A stretch of 28,216 nucleotides of DNA, taken from contig BLXT01000021.1 of assembly GCA_019648995.1 (NCBI GenBank), forward strand, positions 486,001 to 514,216, written 5' to 3'. This DNA is from Plakobranchus ocellatus. Its lineage: Eukaryota > Mollusca > Gastropoda > Plakobranchidae. The notes beneath the pieces are model-generated. The model had not been told where the DNA came from. It saw only the letters and a program-made list of their open reading frames with translations, and did no database searches. Of the stretch, positions 1 to 10,500 are shown piece by piece. The first letter of the stretch is position 1, and each line of letters starts with the position of its first letter. A program made the translations under genes and the position numbers.

Positions 1-42
1 ACAGCAAAGACTCAATGCAAATCCCAGGATCTTCTCATAATC

Positions 43-350
43 ATGGGTGATTTCAACGCAAAAGTAGGCACAGAAAAAGTAGACAATATTGTAGGAAAAC
101 ATGAACTGGGCATCAGAAATGAGCGAGGTGAGAAGTTAATTGAATGGTGTCAGACAAATAATATCATAGTGGGAAACACATGGTTTCAACAACCTCCAAG
201 GAGAAAATGGACATGGAAAAGCCCTGGGACAAGACCAGAAACCAGATAGACTAAATGATGATATCTAAAAGATATAGGAACGCATTGCTATTGGCAAAAA
301 CATACCCAAGCGGGGATTGTTATAGTGACCATGTCCCAGTGGTAGGCAAG
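43..350 (+). pseudogene. LINE AP-endonuclease domain, C-terminal half
   Basis: Two frames (43-249, then 255 onward) carry the last part of an exonuclease-endonuclease-phosphatase fold. The MGDFN motif holds the catalytic Asp and Asn. SDH at 324-332 holds the catalytic Asp-His pair near the end of the domain. LIEWCQTNNIIVGNTWF between them is typical of RTE-type endonucleases, which are often mis-annotated as craniofacial development protein 2-like. The N-terminal half lies to the left of the window. A frame change falls near 250, just before the expected start of the ID(Y/H) motif, which reads DYIMISKR if the frames are compared side by side. Confidence 0.85.
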
Positions 351-761
351 TTCAAATTAAAACTAAAGAAAAATAGCAAACCTTTCACCAACATCAAATT
401 TGATCTGGCAATACTAAAAACAAATCAAACCATCAGGGAAAAATATCAAATCTCAGTCCAGAATAAATTTGAAGCCTTAGGAGATGCAGAGGAGGTAGAA
501 CAGCAATGGGAAAACTTCAAATCGGCAATAATGGAAGCAGCTACAGAGGTGATCCCAAAAGTAAAAAGAAAGGCAAAGCAAAAATGGATGACAGAAGAAA
601 TCTTAAACTTGATGGAGGAAAGGAGATGTGCTAGGGGCAATAAAGAAAAATATGAGCAAATACACAAAAAAGTGCAAGAAGAATGCAATATGTCAAAAGA
701 GAACTGGATCAATGAGAAATGCTAAGAGATAGAGCAGCAGCAAAAACATGCACCACAAACA

Positions 762-2119
762 ATGTACAGAAACATTGAGGAAATCACAGGAAAGAGAACA
801 TTCTTATCAACAGGGTGCATAAAAGCAATGAATGGTGATATCATAATCGATAAAGAAAAAATCTTAGAGAGGTGGGCAGAATACATAAGAGAACTCTTTA
901 AAGATGACAGAAAAGATCACAACATCATGAAGAATAATTTTGCAGGCTTCCCTATCTTGAAGGAAGAAGTAGAAACAGCTATAAAAAAGATGAAACATGG
1001 AAAAGCAACAGGCCCAGACAACATTTCGGTAGAACTAATAGAGGCCTTTGAAGATTTTGGAATTGGAAAAGTCACACATCTTCTGAATGAAATTTATGAC
1101 ACAGGGCAGATTCCAACAGATTTATCCAAGTCTATATTCATTGCATTGCCAAAGAAGCCAGGTGCAACAGAATGTGAATTACACAGAACAATCAGTCCCA
1201 TGAGTCACATCACCAAAATACTACTAAAGATCATAATGCTGAGAATAAGGTACAAAATAAAACCAGAAATAGCAGAACAGTGCGGATTTGTAGAAGATAA
1301 AGAAACATCAAATGCAATATATATTCTGCGAACCTTAATTGAACGTGCCCTAGAAGTACAAAAAGATGTATATCTGTGTTTCATTGATTACACCAAAGCT
1401 TTGACAGAGTACGCCACGATGAGATAATAACGAAAAGACTTAAGAATAATAAAAGCCATGTACTGGGAACAAACAGCAGCGATGAGAATCGAAAACAAAA
1501 CCAGCACATTTCAGGATATAAAACGAGGCGTTAGGCAAGGCTGTGTTCTCTCCCCAGATCTCTTCTCCCTCTACAGTGAGATATCATACGAAATTTGGAG
1601 AATCACCCAGGAATTAAGGTGGGCGGGCAGAACATAAACAACTTAAGATATGCTGACAACACAGTGCTAATAGCTGAAAACAAAGAAGACCTGCAAAAAC
1701 TTCTAAATATCTTTGAAGAAGAAAGCAGAAAGAAAGGGTTAGAACTGAACAGTAAAAAGACAGAAGTGATGGTAATCAGTCGTAAACAAGAATCCCCAAA
1801 ATGTGATATATTCATCAATGAAGTAAAACTCAAACAAACAGAAAAGTTCAAATATCTAGGAACAATAATTTCAAACGATGGCAAAACAAACAGAGAAATA
1901 TTGGCAAGAACTGCTCAGGCAAAGATCAACTTTCAAAAGATGAAAAAAATCCTGACAAATAAACACATCTCCATCGAAACGAGGAAAAGAGCCCTCCAGT
2001 GCTACATAGAACCTGTTCTAATGTATGGATGCGAAGCATGTACAATCTCAAAGCAAATTCAAAATAAGCTAGAAGCAACAGAAATGTGGTTCCTTAGAAG
2101 AATGCTCCAGATACCTTGA
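762..2119 (+). pseudogene. LINE reverse transcriptase domain, disrupted
   Basis: The fingers and palm of a non-LTR reverse transcriptase are spread over two main open segments, 762-1427 and 1595-2119, with a connecting stretch in a third frame. Visible blocks are KMKHGKATGPDN, KPEIAEQCGFVEDKETSNAI, YLCFIDYTKA (motif A, with its Asp), GVRQGCVLSPDLFSLY (motif B) and LRYADNTVLIAE (motif C). After the palm come FKYLGTIISNDG and YGCEACTISKQIQNKLEATE, the usual thumb-side blocks in RTE and related LINEs. The second Asp of motif C is Asn. In a functional enzyme this pair binds catalytic metal, so the loss is consistent with decay. Confidence 0.88.
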
Positions 2120-2404
2120 ACCGCAAAAAAAACAAATGAGAGAGTTCTGAATGAAGCTAATAAAAGAAGATCACTGGAAACGTCAAGCCACCTTTCTGGG
2201 CCACGTGATGAGAAGAGGAAAACTGGAACATTTGGTAACAACAGGAAAGTTTGAAGGAAAAAGAAGCAGAGGAAGACAAAGGGAGAAGATAATGGATGGA
2301 CTGGCCACATGGCTTGGACCAGGAAAAGTGTCAGATATACTGGCCGGCGTCAAAGATAGGGATTTGTGGAGGGACATGATCGCCAATGCTTACAAGCAAG
2401 GCAC

Positions 2405-2420
2405 TTGATGATGATGATTG
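2405..2420 (+). repeat. (TGA)n tail at the 3' end of the LINE
   Basis: The LINE coding part ends with AYKQGT and then runs straight into about four TGA units. RTE-clade elements lack a poly(A) tail and instead end in short tandem repeats of this kind, so this marks the element's 3' terminus. The sequence after it (2421 on) has no further LINE similarity that I can see. Confidence 0.7.
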
Positions 2421-3180
2421 AGATCTACTACTATTGTTGCGGCCTATAAAATCAGGTTAACAAGTAAGGCAGTGGATGATAAAGAATTCGGCCCAATTTT
2501 TTCTATTTTTTTTTATTTATTTATTCTTCAAATCAGTATGATCGCCAAAACTTACAAACAAGGCAGTTTATGGAAAGAAAATTCCCTCACGGTTGAGATT
2601 TATACATATATTACCAATGAACATGAAAATATTGCATATAGCTTAACACACCCTTTTGTTCTTGTGCTTGTGTATGTGAGATTAACATTTTACGGCATAT
2701 TCTACTTTGTGATTGCCGATGCTCACAGATAAGGTATATGCCACTGAATTGCTTGTTTAATTGTTTGTTGTTTTTTTTTCCCCTAGCATGCCGTTATCAA
2801 AAAAAAAAAAAGGAACCTGTTTTCAAAACTAAACACCCCATGCCTAGGTCTATTTCGTTTTATGATTGGCATTACACTGTGTTGGCAAGAGATGACAATG
2901 GATGTCCGGGTCCCGAGATAAATAAACAATGATCAAGGTTTGGATATGACTTTAGATCTATGATCGCTAAAACTTGACAGTGAACCTCTAAAATCAAGAA
3001 CACTAATCCCCTTCCTATTTCATCTAATTATTTTATGTTTCTTTTCTTTTCACTCAGGCAATTATGATGTATTGAGAACAAGACAAACAAAAAGAGGGTT
3101 AAAAGTTTCACTGATGGCGATCTAGGTAGTCATGTGCATGTTTGAGATCTAGATCTACTCACAAATATGGATTGTGCTGG
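2421..3180. other. intergenic, nothing recognised
   Basis: AT-rich sequence with several T and A runs (about 2500, 2770 and 2800). Short open frames at 2418-2732 and 2738-2932 have no recognisable motif and look like chance. A segment at 3060-3125 follows a good acceptor-like tract and is open to a TAG, but nothing connects to it. Confidence 0.5.
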
Positions 3181-3620
3181 GCCCAGGTCATTCACTTTAT
3201 GCAAATTTCTTGCTTCGCGGAAATGTCCTCCGCGGATTTTAGTTTTACTGTTCACACTGTGACAATGCATGCATGCTTAGTTTGCCTGTAGGCCTACTTC
3301 GCAGATTTACCTATTCATTGGATGAATGAATGGTTGAAACACCGTCGCAACTGGCTCCAAGAGTATCAAGATTGCTCAATTGACTTAGGCGACCGAATAT
3401 TACCTGTTAAAGTGAAAAAGTTGTTCACCGGTTATTTCTCCTTTCTTTTAATTCTCAACAGACAAAACAAACTCGATATCTCAACGCTTCAAACCAGAAC
3501 ATCAAGAAAAATCAGGATTTCTCACTTTAAATCGGAAAATCAGGAGACGGGTATTTTCCTTCAAAAAATTGGGAGACTCCCGATTAAATTGGGAGACCTG
3601 GCATGTCTGCCTACATCACA
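3181..3620. repeat. GC- and CpG-richer segment with internal palindromes, probable interspersed repeat
   Basis: GC rises here and CpGs cluster (TTCGCGGAAATG, TCCGCGGA near 3217-3237). The right end holds a short repeated phrase: ATCAGGAG at about 3539, then TTGGGAGACTCCCGAT, then TTGGGAGACCTGGCATG ending near 3606. GGGAGACTCCC is a perfect hairpin palindrome. An open frame at 3322-3627 covers most of the segment but has no domain I know. I recall similar GGGAGACCTGGCATGTCTG-type phrases as a dispersed repeat in marine animal genomes, but cannot confirm this. A CpG-rich promoter is the alternative. Confidence 0.4.
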
Positions 3621-3833
3621 GATATAAAAGAAATGGGAAAAATCTCATCGCAAGTTATATGTTTTGGTGTTTTAAATAACCCTTCTGTGTAATGACCACC
3701 TTTTGAGACAGACTCAAATCTCACAGTTTTGGTACTTTTCTGTACAGGTATTTGAGTTTTGACCCATAGATATTTCTATCTGACATTAAATAAAAGATGA
3801 TAGTGGACAGAATACATGTTACAATCAAAATCT

Positions 3834-3839
3834 TTTATT
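3834..3839 (-). promoter_or_regulatory. candidate poly(A) signal (AATAAA) of the minus-strand gene
   Basis: TTTATT on the plus strand reads AATAAA on the minus strand, about 525 bases beyond the stop codon at 4365. It is the first canonical hexamer that I see downstream of the stop. In such AT-rich DNA the hexamer is common by chance, so this is only a candidate. Confidence 0.3.
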
Positions 3840-4364
3840 TTTGATTAATAAGTTGTGGATGCCATATTAGTCACCATTTATGAAACTTCTGCAATATAAA
3901 GCATAGGGCCTATTCCTCAAACTAATACTGAAGTCTGTAACCTAAAAAAATACATGAGAATACTCATTTTGTTAGAATATAGCAATATTTAATATGAGGC
4001 TTTTCAAGCTGTACTTTATAGGATAGGTTAGAAGAACGCATGTGAAAACACAAATTGGGCAATCGAAACAAAATCAAAATTGGATAAATTAAACCTCAAT
4101 GGCAATATCAATTATTTTAGTCAGTAACTGGTGAGACAAATGTATATTAAAATACAAATAGAACTTTTGAGCAAATTATGGTAGTACAACCATGGGTTTC
4201 AACAAATTTTTTTATCAAAGAAGAGGCTGTTCCTAATTATCTGTCAATATGCTCTCAAAAGGAGCAATGAGGGAACACCATAGGGGCCAAACAATAAGTT
4301 TTATAAATAATTGAGTTTCAATAAAAGAAACCAAACATAGCAAAATTTAATTTTCTCATTTTGC
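3840..4364 (-). other. probable 3' untranslated region of the minus-strand gene
   Basis: No coding pattern is seen on either strand. The stretch lies between the stop codon of the minus-strand gene and the first candidate poly(A) signal, so it is most simply its 3' UTR. Confidence 0.35.
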
Positions 4365-4535
4365 TTATCTGACCTGGCCAATTAAATCTTCTTGCACTTC
4401 TTGCTCTTGTAACCCACTTGGCTCCATCAGGCTTGGAACCAAAATCTCACTTGTGTTCACTTCCACACTTTCGACTAATTGCAGCCCCAAGTCATCATTA
4501 TCCCAACTTGGCATGCGCACAGGGGACATGCTTAG
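4365..4535 (-). CDS. exon 13, terminal coding exon with TAA stop
   Basis: After the acceptor ACTATATCCTTAG it is open in phase 0 for 56 codons to TAA at 4367-4365. It reads LSMSPVRMPSWDNDDLG, then LQLVESVEVNTSEILVPS, then LMEPSGLQEQEVQEDLIGQVR. GC is well above the flanks. The acidic, Val/Glu/Leu-rich tail contrasts with the basic N-terminal half. SPVRMP is a possible CDK-type site. The pyrimidine tract before the acceptor is weak, but the phase agrees with exon 12. Confidence 0.68.
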   Translation of the reverse strand, partial: LSMSPVRMPSWDNDDLGLQLVESVEVNTSEILVPSLMEPSGLQEQEVQEDLIGQVR

Positions 4536-7500
4536 CTAAGGATATAGTTCAAGGATCATTGCCCACATTAATACTTTAAATTTAAGTATTGTCAAAAAAG
4601 TTTTAATTAGGCCAGAGCTACAAAATAACTTTTAAACTAAAGAATAAAAATTTTGAAAAAGTAAAGAAGTACACCTGTAACAGTATAGCTTTGATTCGTA
4701 GGCATCACGTGATTGACAAGGTAACAAAAGCAAAAAAAAAAAAAAGGAAAAGAACTGAAAGACCCCGATTAATGCGCTTTCTTTCTATCTGCTTCCATCT
4801 ATAGGAAAATTAAATTACCTCTTCAGGGCTTTTGATTATTCCATCTCACAATCAAAATTTAGTTTTTTACAGTCATTCTAGGACATTTATTACAAATACA
4901 TCATCATGTTTTTATAAACCTGTGACATTCAATGCACTTTATTTGTTTGAAAGTATTTGAATTATCTAAGGTAATGCTACACAATATAAATACTCTCTGA
5001 AATAAAAGTAGCATGTACTTTGTTACAACTTATATTCCTAATAGCAAAAAAAAAAATTCATAATAAAACTTACAGAAATAGGAATTGCCTTGTCCTTTGG
5101 TGTGCTTGCACGCAGCTTGCTCACAGGCCATTGTTTTTCTGGAATCTTTTCAACAATACAAAGAGTTTTCATTTGACTGCTAGAAAAAGCAAGACCATCA
5201 CAAAGTATTACTATTAGTACTGTTAATTGAAATTAATATACAGCTTAGCCTTCAAATAAATCAACCAGCATACAAAAAGTATTTCTCTCCATTTTCAAAA
5301 ACTCTTGAAAAAGAATTAGTTATAGAAACAATGCATTCCTGATTGATATCAAAGGAAATAATGATGATTTTGACAGTCTGAGAGAATTATTATATAACAG
5401 AAAAACGGACTGGTGGTGCCCTGCTCTGGTATTCTTTCTGCATCCCCTACTATACTGTCAACCCTTTACCTTATACATTGTACGTCGTTTTCAGCCCATA
5501 CTTTTGTAAAGGAAAAAGATGATTGCCGACAATGATGCATATGTGCTCAATAAGCTTATTGATATGGCCTTTGCCTATTGCTTTGCCTGCAAAGCAGGAG
5601 CTTAATATAGTTTAAATAGATTATCTTAGACAGCACATTTGTGGAGGAAAAAATGCTTTTCATTGCTTTATGTAATATCTTTTCATATAAGTCTTTACAC
5701 AAAAGACATTTGGTTCAGTAGATCTTAATTTTCTTGTACACCTGACTGATGTTTACATCTAGGTCTAATAGGCCTAGCGAAATAATGGCTGGTATACTAT
5801 ACTGCTTGTGTGAATTTATGCAAACTGCCACAAAAATGTAAATTGTGTGTTCTTGTCTTCTGCATGTAAGCTAGGCGTATCTTTTTACTTATTGCTGTAG
5901 AAAGAATAAAATACGCTATTTACAACACTCGAACAAAAAATCCTTAAAAATCTTTCATTACCCCTTGGGTATTTGATTGCTGTGAAACTGAAGTTTAATC
6001 AATGTAAGGATATGCTGCATTGTAAGTATACAAGGTGATGATGACCATCATTATCAAAATGATGGTTATGACGATAATATTGGTGATGATGAAATGTTGT
6101 GATGCTGATGATGATGATGATGGAGATGGTGATGAAGATGATAATGAAGGTAGTGGTGGTGATGATGGAGGTGATCGAGATGATGATGGTGGTGGCGATG
6201 AAGTGACAATGTATATAATAACTATGATGAAAGTGGCAATGATGATGATGATATTGCCAATTTAAGAATATTTTTTCTTTACATTTAATGATATGAAATG
6301 TTCTTTCTCTTAAAATTTAGGATTTAGCCTACAATGCCTTCTTTTTAAGCCTTTGTACAGGGTATTGTCTCATACAAATGATGTTCTTGAATTTGACACT
6401 CAACTTTTAAAACAAAAGATGTGGCTGTTTAAAAAATGCTCACATGATTGTTTGAACATTGAATAGGTATGGTTATGTATGTCAGTTTGAAGCACAATAA
6501 ATGTGCTAGAGGCCTTGGCTTTAGCTTATTAGCATTAAACTCTGTGGGGACATTAGGCAAGAATTTAAGGGTATTTTTGCAGATGCGTAACTTTTTACCT
6601 AACTGTATGCAGTCCCAATCCCACTATGTATCTTAGAGATTTTATATTACTTACAACAGAGGCTGATGAGTTTCTCTTCTTTGGATCTGAAAATCAAGCC
6701 CATTAATTTAATAAAAAGAATAAAAAGAGATTGGTGGACAAGTTAAATTTCAAATTAATTTTTTTTTCAGGTTTTTAATTAAAATATATACAAGAACTTT
6801 TTTGAAAGTTAGAACTGTACAGAAGTTGTTTGTATGTGTGTGTGTGTCAGTTTATAGGATCAAATCATTAACAGCAACATTCACTAAAACGATTGTATTT
6901 TGAGTTGAATTTAGAGGACGACTTAACCCAACCATTATTTATTGTAATCTAAAAAAAATAAACCTACAATCAAAGTGCCTTTGAAGACTAAAAATAGAGG
7001 ACTACTACTTGACTGAATTTTTTTATGGATGTTAATCTTAAAAGGCTGGACTCACTGAACAAGGCATAAATTCTGACCATGAAAAGTAACAGTCTGTACA
7101 TTGCTATTTTATGCCTATACTGCTGTAGCCAAATGACGTGCAGGATCATCAGGTCTATCTGTTTCTTAGTTTTAACAATATCTCAATTGTTTTATACTCT
7201 GCCTCTAAAACTTGACAAGCATCTTTTACATTAAAGCATTAGTCAATGAAATATAAGCACACCAACAAAGGGGTAAAATTTCAGCCAGTGTCCAAGCAAT
7301 TCTTGTAATCAGTCTGCACTCAGACTCATGTAGACTGGCCGGCTTGGAGTGTTTTTATCTTATTGCACTGTTGAGAGCTGATCCATACAGTGATGCAAAA
7401 TGCATGAATATCATAAACTGCATGTAAAGTTCTATTATTTAAATAAAAAAAATTGTAGATGCTGAAAATGGCTTCATACACCAGAGATTGTTTATTCCTT

Positions 7501-10500
7501 AATCTTTCAATGGAAGGCTATCACCGACTATCAGATTTTTAAGTGACTGATGACGGATCCTAGTATGTCTCATGATCGGTCATTGACCTCTGTGTATGGA
7601 TCCCAAGACAGCATCGGGACAGTCCTCATGATTTTTTTTCTCTACTGGCCTATGCCCGATACATTCATTGTCAATGCTCGTTTTCCTTTTGTTTTCTTCT
7701 GTGTAAAGTTTGACAGATGTAGGGGTAGAACTTTTTAAGTTATGAAATCAAAACCAACATGACACTCATGGCTAGGTCTATAATTAGATATCGTGATCAA
7801 ATTTGAATCTTAATAGATGCTAGTTGTTGTCCATAGATTAAAACTTGGGTCTCTAACCCTATATTTCTCAAAGTTTGGTCTTTTGAAAACAGCAGCCAGG
7901 CTAACATTTGAGGAAGTCAAACCTCTCAAATGCTGGAGTTTCCACAATGTTTGCTTACAGGCAGCACACATAAATTAGTTACAAGATACTACATGTTAAA
8001 CCTAAATAACTATTACATCACAATATACATAAAGAAGTTCAAAAAACAATGAAGTACAGAACCACTGTCTACTTGAATGACTCCAAAAACTATCAATTTC
8101 GAAGGTAGGCTCATAAAAATTTCAGCCTGTGATCACATTGAGTGTGTGATTATTAGCCTACATAGATTGACAAAACGAAGATTTGCCAAGTTGACAAAAG
8201 GGGACCATTAAATATGAGCACCAGCCAATCACCTGACAGGATACTGCAAAATGGGACAAGCAAAACCATCAGCACGACATTGCATTTCTTTAGACTTCAC
8301 TCAAGGAACTGTGTGTTCTAATTGGTAATCACTCTACTCTGGATTTCAGTCTTCAACTGGATAATAGATTCAAGCAATGCTGCACTATTGAAAAATTCAA
8401 CCAATTGCTCATTAAAGAAAAAAAAAATTTTTTTTTCAATTCTGTAGCCTTCAGTGGTACTTTCATACGGTGTACTTGTAAAAATGTGTATGATAATGCA
8501 TTTTATTTTGCTAGATCAGAATACTTATATATAGATTCTTTTGCATTCCCCAATTCTTATATGAGGACTTGGATAAAAGCTGAAAATATACATAATTGTT
8601 TTCACAGATACATAATAGTGGAGTACTATTTCATACAAGACCTACCAGCAACAGGTAGAGCAGCTCCACTTGGTATGGCCGTTAAACCCAAAGATTCCAA
8701 TTGCCTCATACAAGAATCTGATTCTAAAAGCAATGTTGAGCATTTCCGCACCTGTTTTTTATCTGCAGAGCGTGGCTTCTGCAGTATTCTTTATAGACAA
8801 ATATAAGAATGGAAAAAAATTGTGATACTTTCAAAATTAATCCTTAAAGGTAAGAAATGTGCACATACATTAAATTCATTTGAAACTTAATATTTCACTG
8901 TAAGATTTCTACTTTTGATTTAAAAATTGATAGCTTTCATGAGCTGTACTTGCAAGAGAAAATCTATTCCTATCGTTATAATCATGTTCCTATTTATCAC
9001 ATCAGTTTAATTGGAATTAAACATAATTTTTCATTCCTTTTCATCCAATCAAACATATTGCAAATAAAAAAAAATTTAATTCATTGAAAAACAATTCTTT
9101 TAATGGTTTGGTTACTTGACAAATAAAATCCCTTTTTGTCCAAAGACTTTACTGTCCTTTAAATGGTGAATGAAACACACCTGAGGATCACAATGTTTCT
9201 CTCATTGCAACTACTGTAGAATCCACAACAATAAAATTGCCTGAGATAAATTCTAGGTTAACATTAATTTTTTTATCCAGGCTTGATTTTTTTCTTTATT
9301 AACAAGACAGGTTTGATTAAAACAAACATCTTTGATTCAGTGAGTCTGTATGCAAGTGTAAACCAGCAAAAAAGACTAATATAAGAATAAGAAATCAACT
9401 CAAAATACACACACAACCAGCTGCCTAAAAGATGGATTCACTGTAGCCTAGACCTAGAATCTAAACTGTAGCCCTTGGCTAGCCTTCAAGTTATCATTGA
9501 CATTAATGACAAGGATGTTACCAACCTGCCACCCTACTTCAATCCTCTTGAAATGATTTTAGACAAACTTCTGCCCTAGTCCTGAGCAGATTATCTGAAG
9601 AAGACTCCACTGTATAACAATAGTGCTGACATTCAGTCTTATATTTAGTGTATTCCATTATTGAATAGTAATGAGAGAAAATACAGGAGTTACAGTCAAC
9701 ATTTCTAGACATACGCTTCTTTACATATTCTATCAGGAATATTGACTGTTGATCTAAAAGCAAGACTACATTAATGTTTGATTGCTTCTATTTAAAACAA
9801 TGCCAAGGTAAAGGATGGTAATGAAAAATACTAATCATTACTTTTTCCATACTATTTTTTCATCTTTTCCTATTATAGAACTAAAAAAAACTTCTGATCT
9901 TTCCCTGCTTTGCCCACACTTACTGTTTCACGACATCATTGTCAGAAATTGCTTTGACGACTGCTCCTGTCTTTTGTGCTTGGTAATAAAAAATTACAAG
10001 TTTAAAAGTGAACACAAGGCAATAGGGTTTTATACTATATGTATATATATATAATTTTTTATATATATATATATGAATTATCCAAGGCAATGGAAAGAAA
10101 AAAAATATTTCAAATGTTTTTATGCAAGGTAAGCAATTATGAAAATTACTTATGGTGTAGTATAGGTTTGTTTTATATAACATTCCCATGATAAACCCAA
10201 CACTGGATAGCACTGACAGTATTGATGCAGACCACTCTTCCTGTTATACGATCAATACATATAGCTTATTCCTGACAGAAATTCTTGTTCAAACAAACCG
10301 TCTTCCTACAGCACCAATGCACTCTTATCTCTGCCCACACATAATGCTCATTTCATATATCTAAGCTATTTTAAAAGGAAATATATTTTTCTTTTCACAA
10401 CAAAATCAGGAGATTAAAAATAAATATGGACAGTTTTTTTGTGCGTTTTTTTTTTTTTCGTTGTCCTCAGTCAAATGTGTGAATGAGCAAATCGGGAAAA

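Larger units (their letters stand above)
1..2410 (+). mobile_element. RTE-like non-LTR retrotransposon (LINE), 5' end outside the window, decayed
   Basis: This is a LINE that once encoded an AP-type endonuclease followed by a reverse transcriptase. The left part (43-350) reads as the C-terminal half of the endonuclease, with MGDFNAKVG near 43 and SDHVPVVG near 324. The reverse transcriptase follows at 762-2119, with GKATGPDNIS near 1000, CFIDYTKA near 1380, GVRQGCVLSP near 1530 and YADNT at 1649. A C-terminal stretch with LGHVMRRGKLE and GKRSRGRQ lies at 2151-2408. The order and the short TGATGATGATGAT tail at about 2407-2419 fit the RTE clade, whose members end in short tandem repeats. The reading frame shifts several times (frames starting at 43, 255, 762, 1595 and 2151) and stops interrupt it. 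The catalytic YADD box reads YADN. The copy is therefore dead. The clade assignment is from memory of motifs, not from a search. Confidence 0.9.

Noticed and set aside
3060-3125. Plus-strand terminal exon reading NYDVLRTRQTKRGLKVS to a TAG
   Set aside because: The acceptor is good, but no upstream exon exists between it and the LINE, so nothing supports it.
6035-6265. Asp/Met-rich open frame
   Set aside because: It is the translation of an imperfect GAT array, with no other coding sign.
8405-8806. 133-codon open frame on the plus strand
   Set aside because: Its best part is the antisense of exon 9, and the rest is AT-driven with no motif.
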